Of a stretch of 64,000 bases of DNA, positions 14,401 through 27,700 are shown one piece after another. The translations under genes and the position numbers were made by a program. The DNA is from Hoplostethus atlanticus (lineage: Eukaryota > Chordata > Actinopteri > Trachichthyiformes > Trachichthyidae), in the NCBI GenBank assembly GCA_034670405.1, contig JAXDDX010000018.1:2356501-2420500 (forward strand), given 5' to 3'. How positions within the stretch are numbered: position 1 is the first letter of the stretch; every line of letters begins with the position of its first letter. Below the pieces are notes generated by a model. It did not search any database and was not told the DNA's origin. It saw only the letters and a program-made list of their open reading frames with translations.

Positions 14401-17253
14401 TTTCTTGAGATCCCTCCCTCCATTTTTTGCAATTATGAGGGAGGCAGGCTTATATACTTCAATCCTTCATGAAGACCTCCCTTTACATTCTTTAGTCTCT
14501 CTGGTAGTGAGACATGTCAAATATGCTTAGTTTGCCTTTAAAAAGGAGCTTTGGCTGCTCTTGTTGTGACAGAATAAGGCTACAAGGAAATGTTTCCCCT
14601 CCATCTTGAAACATCAAAAGGTCTTTGAATTGCTTCTGTAGCCAAGAAAGATAAATGTGGTGTTGTCAAGTCTGCCAGTAAAATGTAATGCCATGTGTCA
14701 ACTCTGTCAGCCTGGAAGAGGCTTTGTAAAGAAATTGTTTACTCTTTGTCTTGAATGGCATGATCAAACTTTTATTATAGTGTGCGGCATGACGGTAAAA
14801 GCACTCTGCATTACCAAATGTTACAATGGCTGAGCGAGGCAGAGCTCCTGTGGCACAGTTGATTTTCATGTTTTATTTTAGATGCGATTCCTCATTTAAA
14901 AGATAAAGATATGTTTCCTGCCATGGGAGTCATTTTCTAATCAATGAAGACAAAGGTAGTTTTCCAGGGTGAACGTTTGCCTCATGGCAAGTAGATTTAA
15001 ACATCTATTTGAAATGCAGCAAAAGCAACCAGGCTTGTAATCAATACATCCACAATGTGCCAGTAATTTGTGGAATGCACAAGCTTCGTAATTAAATGAT
15101 GTGTAAAGAATTGATCAGATGGGGCTTTAGCAGATATAGACAAGAAATTTGATAGATGTGAAACTCACCGTGAACTGTCAACCATAATAGACACGATACC
15201 ATTTAGACACATTTGTAATGGTTGTTTTCGACAACTGAGAACAAATTTCAAAGAGCTAATGTCGACCTGTAACATTTCCACGTCACAGTACTGTACAATT
15301 GACCTCCAAAGTGACTTTTTTTCTGAAATGTATTTATTTAATGCATCTTACATCACAAGGTCTGACTTCCAGCTCTGGCTCATGCAGCCTCTTGGAGCGC
15401 TTTAGCTTCATAGGATCAGTCGCCTTTGTATAGCGCTCTCATTCACTGCCTGTGTCAACAACATCCTTTCATCTGTAAGCATGTGGATTGTGCTGGCAGC
15501 TTTCCTGCCTCATTAACACAAACTGTCACCCAGAGTACAACCTAATTAAGGTGTTAAAACACACTGCATAGGCACATTCAGAGGAGGATTATCATCACCA
15601 TCAGTGTTGCTCCTCAATATTTATCACAGCTACTCATTTATACCATATTTCAAGAAAACCACATAGGACATATTTATATCTATAATTTGCTATTTATATA
15701 TGTTCTATTTGTTGTAGGCTATTTTCTTCAATGCCTTCTATATGTTCTGTTCACTGTTTCTCTTTTCAAGTTCTATCAATGAACTGAAAAGCAATGCTCA
15801 GTGAAACATTGGAAGAATGTGAAAAATAAAAGTTGATAAAAATGTGTGGATAGAGGTAGATGGAAAAAGGCACAGGACAGGAGGGAGCATAAATCTATTG
15901 GAGAGAGTTGGAGATGGAATAGATGTGTGAATTCTGTTTTAGGGAAGATTTTTAATGGAATCATCTTATTGCATCAGTCTCAGTGATAGCATCTCTAAAT
16001 TAAAAGAAGGTGATTGCCATAGATGTGCCCAAAGGACTGTATATTCCAAATCTCTTTCTTGTTACAACAGAACGGTGTGTGAACAGAGTGAGTGTGAAAT
16101 ACTGCCACTATATATACTGTAAAACAGCAACTCAGCACCTCCATTTCAAAACGCTATAGCCTTGTCCACAGAAAGGTCTATACATGTGTTTACTTAAAGC
16201 TACACGGGACAACTTTGCGTGTTGGCAGCTCCAAATGGAAATTTAATTCCCAGAGATCATGTAACGTGACGTCAGTCAACTGCATGCAGCATGCTCATCT
16301 TTACCAATCCGGCCAGTCTGTGATGCTTTATACCAAAGCATACCAAAGGGACTAGAGAGGCCTAAAGAGAAAATCTTCCACCCATGGAATTATTTTTTTA
16401 ACTACAAATTGTTATATTAAATTGTCAGTTTTTGGTTGAAATGCAAGCATCAGAGTTATCTGATGAGATCATCGAGGAGTTACATTTTTCAAGTTGAATT
16501 GAATTTTAAAAGCGTAACCCACATCCTTTAAACAATCAAAGTTTCATCAAGGTTGAGGTTGATTGGGTTACTCAAGTCCAACTGAAGTGTTTACATGAGG
16601 TTGTTTCATTTGAAGTGGGACTCAATCAGCGCTCTTAATCGATTACCGGTGTCAGTGGTTAAAGCCCCATTACAATGGTGACAAAGTCTCTGAAGAGACT
16701 CTCTTATGCTCATGCTTTAGTCAACCAGAGGACCCAGGTTCAAGCCTTCTGTCAGCAAGCATTACTAACAACACCACGAGGATTGTTTTGCAGTTTTCCC
16801 TGACTCTTCGTAGCGGAGGGAGGCAAGTGAAGAGAGATTGTAAACCATAGCAAGTCATAGTAATCACTAAGAGAGAACAGTAGGCAAACGGTATGTGGCT
16901 CATTGTAATCATAACCTTACTTACAGTATAGTAACCTTTCTACCTTAAATCAAGATTGAGACTGTTCTGAATGTAAGTAAAATACATGTGTACATGTAAT
17001 GTTTTTTGTGTCATTTCTTTTTAGTGTTTTTAGGGAAGGTGTTGTAGTGTTTACTTTTCTTGACTGTGCTTGAGTTGTTATGCCAGTGTGTTGTTCTATC
17101 CTGATAATGTATGAGAGTTTTTTGGCAATTTCCCTTGGCAGGTCCATCAATTCATGGAGTTGCTTTTTATTGTTGAAGTTACTGCTGAAGTTACTGATCA
17201 AAAGGCCAGAATGCTCATGCAATGGAACTTTAAAAACAACAACAACAAAAAAT

Positions 17254-17276
17254 TGTGTGTGTGTGTGTGTGTGCGT
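17254..17276. repeat. (GT)n microsatellite
   Basis: A run of GT dinucleotides with one C interruption, just after a short (AAC)n stretch. Confidence 0.85.
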
Positions 17277-17724
17277 GCATGGAAGGTTTGAGAAGGGGAC
17301 TAGAATAGTGAAGTCATTCTCGCCTTCTGCTGGAGTCATTTGAGAAACATGTCCCTTTAAACTTTTACAAGTCAGTGGACTATTTCTACTTTATTAATAT
17401 TATTCCATTCTGTGTTTCCCTCCTTCCAGGACTGTAATTATTGAGCTCATCTTTGATAATGAACACTCATGCAGGCTTTGTGCAAGCTGCTACTCACCAC
17501 TGTCCTTATTAATCTGTCACCCTTAAAAGCATGGACATAGATAGATGTACAGTATAACCACTGAAATACTGCTGTAAAGCATCATATTCAGCACCCAGTT
17601 CTCCAATGCACTGTACCTTTTGACACTGAACATGCACTTGGCAAAATTATATATGTCTTATATATGTCTCTACGTAGTATACAAAATACCATCATATGGT
17701 TGCGGATTACTTATTGTGCCTCCC

Positions 17725-17760
17725 CACATACACACACACACACACATGCACACATACACA
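17725..17760. repeat. (CA)n microsatellite
   Basis: CA dinucleotide tract with TA and TG interruptions, about 250 bases upstream of sez6 exon 2. Confidence 0.85.
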
Positions 17761-18008
17761 AAATGTAGAATAGTAACAAAAAAGGTGTGGAAGAATTCTA
17801 CATGAGGCCACCCTCTCACCACATTAAGCTTAATTGTGTAGGGTATAATTTGGCAGACTTGACGATATTATAATGAAATTGTCAAAAAGAATGACGGCTC
17901 TTGTGTATATTGTTTTTGCAGCTTATTAGCCATTGTCAAATTATTATTATTAAAATATTATCATGTTTTGCTTAGTCCAACCACGCCATGTTATCTTTAT
18001 TGTTACAG

Positions 18009-18720
18009 TTCCTAGTCCAGAGGCAGCCATTACCATCAATCAGAAGACATTGAACCCAGACAGGGCTCTCCTCACACACTCCCCGACACAGGACACCGAG
18101 AGCGAAGTCCACCCATTGACCACAGTTTCACCGATGAACATACCCAACCACCGGCCTGTCCTCAAGGGCATGCTGCTCCCTGAGTACCTGCTCACAAGGG
18201 ACTTTCAGGGAGACCAGCACTTCTTCAGGAAGGATGGGTCTCTGGCTGCTCATCCCACCATACCAGGCTCTGCAGTGGCAGGAGACCCTGCCATGCAACT
18301 GGTGCCCCATGAGGATGCCCCAGCCTTCTCAGACATTGCCACTACAGCCACTGTGGCCGCCACCACCCCACTGACCACATTTGCTCCAACAATGCCTAGG
18401 GGGCTTGTGTCTCTACCACAGAAGAAGTCCAAGGACAAGACCAAGGGAGTAGAGAAGCTAGCGACAACCACAGACTCCCTAACCACTCACGTGACACACA
18501 CTGGCTGGAGTGTTATTCCTGTTGAGGCCACCCTTGCACCCACCGCGGTGATGATTGAGGAAGGGGAAGCCAAGGAAACCGCATTAAAAGACAAAACCAG
18601 CCCTGGTCATCACCTCCTCAACCAGACCTCAGCATCCCAATTAGAAGTCGATAAAGGAACCACCACCACTTACACCACCACTATCACAACGACCACCATC
18701 ACCACCTATGCAAACATCAG
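18009..18720 (+). CDS. sez6: sez6 exon 2: Thr/Pro-rich N-terminal extracellular region
   Basis: This 712-base exon begins after a pyrimidine-rich TTTATTGTTACAG acceptor and ends at CAG|GTAGGT. It encodes about 237 residues: a low-complexity, Thr/Ser/Pro-rich segment typical of the poorly conserved SEZ6 N-terminus, including a TTVSP...NHRPVLK stretch that resembles the human TTAP...NHHPLLE stretch, and ending in a run of Thr with Ile (TTTTYTTTITTTTITT). Such tracts are usually O-glycosylated. Oddity: the open frame enters the donor with two leftover bases, whereas exon 3 needs one. Removing one base near 18,707 would give Met-Gln-Thr-Ser-Gly across the junction, matching the family's VQTPG. 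See findings. Confidence 0.88.
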
Positions 18721-21700
18721 GTAGGTCTTCATCTTTTCTCTGCCTTGATGTACCAAGCAAAACGTCAACACATGACTTTGAGCCATAACTAACAAAAAAC
18801 AATACAATAAACAGCTTTTTCTGCTGGAAATTCAAAATTGAGAATCTCCATTCTAAGCTTCCTGCCATTTAACAAAAGAGACCAGTGGTCCTCAGAGTCC
18901 TCAGAGGTCAAGTGAATTAAGCATCAGGTCATCAGCATCACTGCTGTTCATTTTGTGTGCTGAGCACATCAATTAATCTCCCCAGTCGGAGTAACAGAGT
19001 TGCTCATGTGTCAAAACCAATCAGATTTCGCCTGATGTGTCCTGCTTGTCCTTTCCACTGACCACAGAGGGCTGAAGGCCCAGATGATCAGTGTCTGAAA
19101 AGAAATCTGGACAGATAGTTAGAGGCTTACAGGGCCACTGAGACATAGGTGGACTGTCAGAAGGATCAGTGGTCTGGGACAAAGGGAATCACTTGTCTTT
19201 TTTTATGTCTCTTCCAGGGCTGTGTAGTCTGAATTTCACTGACCCGGAGGGTAACATCGAAATCCTGCAGCATCCTGACTCTGGAGTGGAGTGTAACTAC
19301 TTGGTGACTGTCTACCTGGGATATGGGATTGAAGTTCAGGTCAGTGCATGAGGCTCACAGTGTTGCTGTTCCTCATTAGTGATTCAAAGCTATGATATAC
19401 ATATATTTTCTTTCATTGTCTACTGGCATCTAGTCTGAAGCTAAGGTAACCAGCATCTGTAAAGACACCACAGGTGTTAAAGAAGCAAACAGCAGACTCT
19501 CGTCAGTAAACAAATGCAATGTTCACCTGTATTTTTTAACAGGTCGTTGAGCTTTGCTGTACTTTTGTTTCTTACTGCTTTGTTGTTGCTATGACTTCCC
19601 TGTATTGTGGCTGTGCTCGATAGCCACAACCCAGCTCACCATTGGTAGTCTACCCCTATTACTAACGTTATTGTAAGCTGTTTTTTGCGGGTGGATGGAG
19701 ATTGGAGATAGATGGACTGCAAAAGTGATGGGTTCTATCCCAGGTTGGATGTTTTTTTGGTAAGTCGTTCCACAAAAGGCTGCGAAAATTAACTATCAGT
19801 ATATGTGTTTCCTGGCATTTGCAATTCTTCAAACGCCTCATTTACCGCTGGAGACTTTCAAATGGGTGAGCTTTGTCTTGCTGCCTCTGGAGGGCTAAGA
19901 TAAGTCTAGACAAAGAGTGTTTTGAGTGTGCGTTTTTCTCTGAATACTTCCTTAGGGTAACTTTAGCAAATCTTAAACCACAAATACACACACGCACGTG
20001 TGCATGGACACACACATGCATGTACGCACCTTTGCATGTACGTGCACGCACACATATGCACACCCACAAGTTTTATATGAAAGCTCTCATCATCCACAGC
20101 TTCTCCAGTGCATGTGGCATATCTAGTGGGCTAATTATTATAGAATGAAAGACTAAGCTGGGGAGCATAGAGACCTCTTTATCCTCAAACATCTACCAGG
20201 CCTGTAGGGGAAACAGGAGGACCCTATGTGTGGAACACATGGAACCAGATCGAGTTTCCCTCATACGCCTACAGCTTAATTAGCAGTGGCATGGGTGATG
20301 ACAAACTATACAGATGACAGTTTGAACAAAAGCAGCCATGGTCTCTGGTTCCTGGTGAAGATATACATTGATTGATGCATTGTCATAAATTCTCATCATT
20401 ATTTCCAGCTTGCTGCTTATTGTAGGGCTCATCCCAACATGTGTAGGGAGGCGTACACATACACATTTCTTAGATGCATAGCTCACATGCTGTCAATATT
20501 TCCCCTGCTAGTTAGCTATGGTTAGCAAGCAAGCTGCTGTACCTTCCTTTTGCAAACAAGCTAGCTTAGCTGTAGCCACTAACAGAGTTTCATAAATGTG
20601 AGTCTAGTTGTTAAATTCTTTGGAAATCAATGACTTAATTGAATTCCCCCAAAGACACAAACACAGGAACTTATATCAGCCTGGCAAAATGCCAATTGTC
20701 ACTAAAAAGAAAAGGGAAAAAAGATTAGTGCCTTGAGACTCATTGATTCTATTTCTGAAAGATTCTTCTTTTAAAGTGCAGGATTTCAATTTAGTCATGA
20801 TGCTTTTTTTGGAAAAGGAAAAAGGTTTCCTAAAATGCAGTGGATATTAAGAACAAATTTAAAATAGTACCATAAATGAAACCATGTGAGTCACATATTT
20901 GATTTCAGATGTGTGTTCCATTAGTCTCAATCTGTCTTCTCCACTGTGTTCACTCCCTACTGCATTTTGTACTCCAGTGCCCCCAGTCTCCCAATCTTGG
21001 GTGAAGAAGATTGCATGTTGACTCAGGCAGCATACAGGGCTCCAACAGATAGACATGCATCACAGAAGATCACCTGCTGCTGGTCTAAGGGGCAATCTGC
21101 TGCCCAAACTTCTGCTCAGTAGGTCCAAGTACTCAACTACACTGTGTAGTGCCTGCCAATCAACGTGATTATTTGTTCGATATACAGAATTTGAAAATGG
21201 TCAATTTTCAAATTAAATTTGTCCAGGAATTTGTCCAGTTTTATGTGAGTGAGTTTTATTGAGTAAACCTTGGGATCTATGTAGGAAGTGCTGTGAGACA
21301 TGGGTGATGGTTCAAAAATCATGGCAAACAACAGCAGAGTGACACTAGACAGAATTTGTGTTTGTGTGTTTGAATTTACTGTAGTATGATGAAGCTGTCA
21401 CTAGAGTTGGGTATCGTTTGAAATGTTTCGATACCGATACCAAAACAACCTTCACAATACTTTTTTCAATACTTTATATGAATGAAAACCATATAGGTTT
21501 ATCAGCCAACTATGTTTTTATAAATGATTATAACTAGTACTTTTTACTTTTTGTAACCATTTTTATTCCGTAAACATTGTCATTGTAAAATGAAAGATAA
21601 GTATTAGTCTGTGAAAATGATGTCATTTTAAAAATGACAGAATAAGCAGAATGCAAGAAAATAAAGTGCAATTTCAATCATGTCATGAAATGACAGAATA

Positions 21701-24700
21701 GGGACAGAAGAAAATAAAGTGCAATTCCAAAGCTGTCTTTTATGAAATGTCAGGGCATCAGTTTTGAAACCAAAGAAAACCCAACTATGAATACATTTGT
21801 GTGTGTTAGAATGACACACAGTATAGCTTTGAACTTGAAGCTATCACACAAAAAAGTTAGCAGTACGCAGGCAGCTAGGCATTGTTGTGATCTTATACCA
21901 TCTCAGCAGTACAAGGTCAGCAGTGTGCCTGTTATTTCATCGTTGGCAGCACAGTCAAAAGACCCAGACCCAGACCCATGGTTTGACGGTGCTGGTGTCT
22001 TGTTGAACACCGTGCAATTGTTCACTCTTAAATTCACACCATGGATGATCTAATGCTTTATCATATTCAACGTGTTCCCTGTCTTGCATTTAATAGTAGC
22101 TCCGCCTTCAAGAGCTTTGTGTAGATTTGTCAGTCAAGTTGCCTGCAAATTTGGTACAGTTTTTTCCAACATATTTTGATACTCGGACCGGCATATTTTG
22201 GTTTTTGGATACCCAACCCTAGCTGTCATCTGTCACAGCCTAACATTTTAGACAGGTTTTACAGATTTTCAAAACTGTCACTGAGAAAATTGTGCACAGG
22301 GCCAGGTTGTATGTGGCATTGGGAAATAATAAAAATACCAACAACTGAATGAAATAAGAAACTGAGGTTACAATTACTATGAATCAACCAAGTCAGCAAC
22401 ATGTTTAAAGGAAAAACCCAGCCTAAAACACTTTAACACTGTTAAAAAAAACAGCTATTGGCAAGGCAGTATACCTTGCATTTCTTTTTTTTGGTAATGT
22501 ATTTTTTCCTATTTCTGTGGATGGCCAAACATAGACAATGTGACATCACGGCAAAATATTTCCAGATATTTCTGAGTAAGGGGTCCTGATGCTTCCTATG
22601 AATACTGATCTGAAATCATAGCTCAGATAAGTCCCTTCTGTCCTTTCCTTTTGAGAGTCCTATTTTTCAGCATCCTTTATGTAATCCTTGACGACACTAA
22701 CCTCCTTTTCATCATAGTCTGTGATAAAGAAAGAGACATGAAATTGATTGTTGTTAGAGCCTGGCTAAATTGGTACCTCTGGTGGGATCACAGACCTTCC
22801 TCTCCCATTTCCCTGGTGTGTTTATGGATATTTGTTAGTGAGATAATTGATTAGCTGTTTTATTGCCATAGATTATTTCTTGTTATTTGTTGTCTAATCT
22901 GAAAGGTAGTCAGACATTTACCCTTAGTCCCATTGACAGTTTGATCAGCTGGGATTTGATACCTTCCACCATGTCCAACAGCAGCACTGGGAAAATGCTT
23001 CTACTCCACCCTTCCACGAAGCTGCAGAGCCGTACAAAGTACATCCTCCTCTTTTGGTTTTGTGGGAGTTTTTCCTTGTCCTCTGCGAGGGTCCAAGGTT
23101 GGGGGGTGTCGAGTGCTACCAGTTATTATTTTTTGTGTTTGGTCAATATTCCTTTCAGCACTGGCAGCTTGCAAGAGATGGAGGATGAAAAATGTATCAG
23201 AGAAATGTACTGCACTTAGCCTGACTGTTCAACCCCTCTGCCACAGCTAACAGCACAGCGTGCATTGGTCCATCTGGTTATTCTGACTGGATTGTTTATT
23301 TATTTGCCCAATAATGTTCAAATATTAGGAGGTTGATGTAATACCAACTTTCAATAAGGAGATTAATAGCAGTACCATTGTAAAAAAATTAGAATCTCTT
23401 TATAATACAATGCAGATATAAAGTACTCAATAATAACATTGCAACAACATAATAAGTATTTCATATAATATTTAAATATGATATAATATTTACTTGCAGT
23501 TCTAAAAGGTAGCATGTAAACTACTTAAACTATTTAACTATCAGTTGGATGTACATTACATAAACTTAATTGCTTAATTTGTATTTGTTTATTCCATTTT
23601 GTGAAGAAACACAGTGGTTCTCAACTGGTTTATCATCTGACCTCTTACCTTGTCAAAGATTCACAGCCAAATGTAAGATAATTGTTCTTCATGAACAAAT
23701 AATCAACTTATAAAATATGTCTTATGTTATGTTATGTTATGTTCATGTTATGTTATGATTTTGGTGGCAATGACTTCAAAAGCCTAAAAATCACTTAATT
23801 AATGAGTAACATTATCATTTATATTATTATGGTAATATAAAGTTTCCCACATGCTGTCGGGGTTGCATTATCACAGTAAGCCCAGAACAACATATAGTTT
23901 TAAGCAAGAATAGGCAAAGCAATGGGCAAGGCTTAACTTTGAAGCACTCCAGTTCCCTCAGTCGTTATCTGCTTGAGGTATAAGTAGGCTTAAATATGAA
24001 AGATAAAAATGCAATCTTTCCACTCATAAAATTCAAATCCATAATGTATGCTCTTAAGGGCCCTCCAATGGTTGTCAAAGTTGGTTTATGTGCTATTTAA
24101 ATTAAAGTCAGATATATGTACAGTGGGGTCCAAAAGCCTCAGTCCACTACCAAGAAATATTTTGTTACATCATTTATCAAAAACACAGTTTTAGCCAAAT
24201 GATATTCGTCCACACAAGATTACATTATTACATCATTTTAAATAGAATTTAATAAATTATTAAACATATTTTTCAGCGGAAGTCCTTTTTAGTTAAACCA
24301 CTAGCAGTAGCGACAATAACGCATAGAGGACAATATCTAGTCAATATCTGGTATTAGTTAAAAGACCAAAACAATTCACGCTGTGTACTGGGATGTTATT
24401 GTGATGTTAAGGATATTAATACATGTATTAATATTTGAATGAAATATATGGTGTGACAAGATTTTCAGATACATTTTAATATAATGTGAGCATTTCTCCA
24501 AGAGCTTAACATTTTGATTTGTATCCGTTCTAAATAATGTATTCTTTAATAAGAAGTATCTACTGAGTAAAACAATTGTATTAGTTTTTGCTAAACTAGG
24601 AAAATAAACAGTTCAAAGTGAACTCTTTTGGACCCTTTTGGATAAAAAGTCAATTGGTCAAAACCAGAACACAAGACACAATCCATCTTATCAAAGCATC

Positions 24701-27700
24701 ATGAAAATAGTTTTAATGATTTTGTAGAATAACAAAGTAAAAGTACTAAAAGTACACAACAAAAGACACTGGCAGATTTTTTTGGGGGGAAGCTTCCCCT
24801 GCCAGTGAAACGACACACCTGCTACCACTTTTTTTTTCATGACCATGTCAGAACAGTGAAGTATCTCACTTGTCACGCATTACTGGGCCTTTATTCATTC
24901 TACCTGATCATATAGTGTTTTTCAAACTGCTTATTTTTCACCTACAAAGGGCTTAGTTATTACTATTGTAGTAGTAGTAGTTATAGTAGTATTTATTACC
25001 ACTATTTACTGAGATGTTGCCATATAGTATTTGCCCAGTACTTCCTTATATTACAGCTGTTGGTTTTAAATAATATTCATGTTGTTTGCTTGTTGTTGCC
25101 CCAGTGCTGCCTTCTTATATCTGCTGTGTTTTTATAGTTGCTTTTATTATTATTGTGACAAACCCTAATCATTATGATTCATATATTTTTATTTTATTTA
25201 TGATTACATATTGTATACTTTTATATACTGTTGCATTTTAGTGTTCATGCTAAATTACTGTACTCTTCTTCTAAATTGTGCCATGTGGACAGGGAGCTTG
25301 CTCTTACTTGGGGTTATTAATAAAATTCACCAGCATGATTAATTTTATGGTAGGGGCGGGTAGGGGAGGGGCTAAGGCTACCAGAGAGACAGTAGTGCTT
25401 TGTAATTCATTTACGTAACAGTTCAGTGTTTCCTTTTCTGTGCTCTCCATTTTGCAATAATTTTAACAAGTAAAATATTTTACTATCAAAAATGTTTCAA
25501 ACAAGTGATGTTTAAATAATGCTGAAATAAATTTAAAAACATCAAAAATGTGTTCCTGCAGGCAGGAATTTTATAGCACTCTGTCATGTCTTGAATGCTA
25601 TTCACCGCATTTGCATGCAGGGATGGACAAGGTTTATACTTAAAATACTTAAAATACTTTACTTAAAGCATCATGGCTGTCATCCACCGGCCAGAGGTCA
25701 TAGGCAGTGCTATTAAGAGGGCTGTTCTGAAATGGTCATGAAAAAAAAAAGTGTTAGCAGGTGTGTTGTTTTACTTGCAGGGGAAGCTTCCCCCAAAAAT
25801 CGAAATAACATACTGAATAATGAAACACAATGAAAATATGTGGAATTTCACTTCGCTCTACATCGCCTATGCACAAATAAACTTTGTTACCCAACGTTAG
25901 CCAACCTTACCCTGTATAACATGGATGCAGAAAAAAAAAAATCTAAATGCGCGTCTGACATTTTAAGCAGACATGGCAGATAAACAACAACCCAAAGTAA
26001 CAGGCCTTTTTCAGAGCCAAGCTCCACAGCCCCCGGCTTGCCTCCATCCACAACCCCGACCACATCCGAGGTCAGGTAAACAGGTAAACACAGTGCCTTA
26101 TTGACTAAGTATTTCAGCTCAGGTTTACTTTTGTATATAGTTATTGGTAAAGTTTAGCTTCTCAAAGGGCGAGACCCTAGTGCCGCCCATGCCAACGGTA
26201 ATCTTACTCCATCATGGCGATTACTGCCCAGGCAAGTTTATGAATCACTTAAACTGGGTCAAAAATGTCTGACAAAATGACAGAATGTAGTCACATGTGG
26301 GTCTCATGAACAATCTATCATGAATCTTCTGTGCTCTCCTGTGTAAATAAAGGCAGAGATTAAATGAAAACTGCTACTAGTGAATCTGTGATACACTCTT
26401 ACACACATCTCATCACTGTCCTCTATATCTGTCTCCGCCCCTTCTGCACAGTTGTACTTGCAATCAGGTTTTAGTAGAGGACAGATGGAGGTTTTCCAGA
26501 ACTGGGCTGTGGCACTGAAGTACTTAAAATTTGTTTTGGAGCTTTTTTTTATTTGATCAAATAAATCCTGTGAGTTAGCTGGCTATCAGCTCTCTCCAGG
26601 CCATCTGTCCTGCTCTGATTTGTCCTTCTCATCTGCTCACTGATCTACCTGCCCGGGTCCCAAGGGGTTTTCCATCTGGGGCATTACGCAGGCTATCCCC
26701 TCTCTGTTTCACAGAGGTCACGTTCTGCGCTCCCTGCTGTTTCCTTTCAAAAGGAGAGAGGCCAGAGTATACAGTATAGTACGGAGTGAGAGTCTGTGAA
26801 GCATTTCATGGGTGAGGAGCCTGTATGTGGTCAGCCAAAGCCACAAAGCCTGATTGGGGGAGAGTTTCCATTTTCTGACAGGTTAAAAGCAACGTCATTC
26901 AAAGGAGATGATGGAGAAGGATTTGGAGGTCAGGCTATTCTGCGATCATTATCACACTGTGATTAGTTCTATTCTCCAACACTGTATAGCTCCTTTTTTC
27001 TCTTTCCTGTTCTCCATCCCTCCCCCAACTCTTTCTATTCTTCCACGCTTTCTCTTTCATTTTCCTTTTATTCTTTTTTTTTGCTTTTCCATCAGCTTTT
27101 GGCTTTGTCTAGCTCTTCTCTTTCTCAATCACGTTCCTGTTCTGGTGCCACTAAACATCCAGAAATAGATTGTCACGACATAGGGACCAATTTACATAAC
27201 TCTATTTTAGGATAGTGCTAGATCGCTTCTAGATGATATTTTTTTTTTCATTTTAATACCAGTGATGGATAGTTAAGTCCATGGAGTTGAATAAAAAATA
27301 ACTATTACAAAAATGTTGTTCACTTTATGAACAAAACATTCTGATTGTGTTGGATGAAATGACGAGGTGCCAGAAACTCATTGTTAAAGCAGCATTTCAC
27401 TAACAAAGATCAAAAAAGTTGATAAAGTAACAAAGCTGGTATAGTTTTTATACCTTTTTAACTTAACTTTGGATAAAGAGAGAAAATTGTCCACAAAGTG
27501 AAGTGATCCAGAGCATACAAAACCTTTTTTTGTGAATTAAAGCTCATGAAATATAAAAATAAATGAAAAATAAACATGGCCCAGTTGGGAATGCTACTGG
27601 AAAAATATGTAGCTTCCAGGTTGTTAAGTTGTTTATATACTCAGAAGAGTGAATATGTTTTTTAGAGAATTTCAAAACACAAACAAAACAACAAAACAAA

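Larger units (their letters stand above)
1..18008. other. Non-coding region upstream of sez6 exon 2
   Basis: I see no convincing coding exon in this 18-kb stretch. Open frames are short, lack family motifs and often run through simple repeats. It is either the first intron of sez6 or 5' flanking sequence. The short signal-peptide exon expected for SEZ6 was not found and probably lies further left. Visible contents are poly-A runs (about 400-417, 1815-1830, 8173-8187), GT/CA tracts listed separately, a small foldback element at 6007-6112, and around 13,400-13,690 a stretch resembling a dispersed fish repeat (two diverged copies of a 'GAAACTTG-GGAATGA/GGGATGATGC' motif). Confidence 0.6.

Noticed and set aside
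1..18008. Search for the sez6 signal-peptide exon
   Set aside because: No ATG plus hydrophobic core ending in a phase-1 donor stood out. Short candidates in this AT-rich region could not be told from chance.
25931..26093. Possible transposase first exon (ATGGATGCAG... ending at GTCAG|GTAAAC)
   Set aside because: The frame is broken by a stop after about 20 codons and I could not find downstream exons. The Pro/Ser/Thr-rich part could be a dead hAT remnant, but support is too thin.
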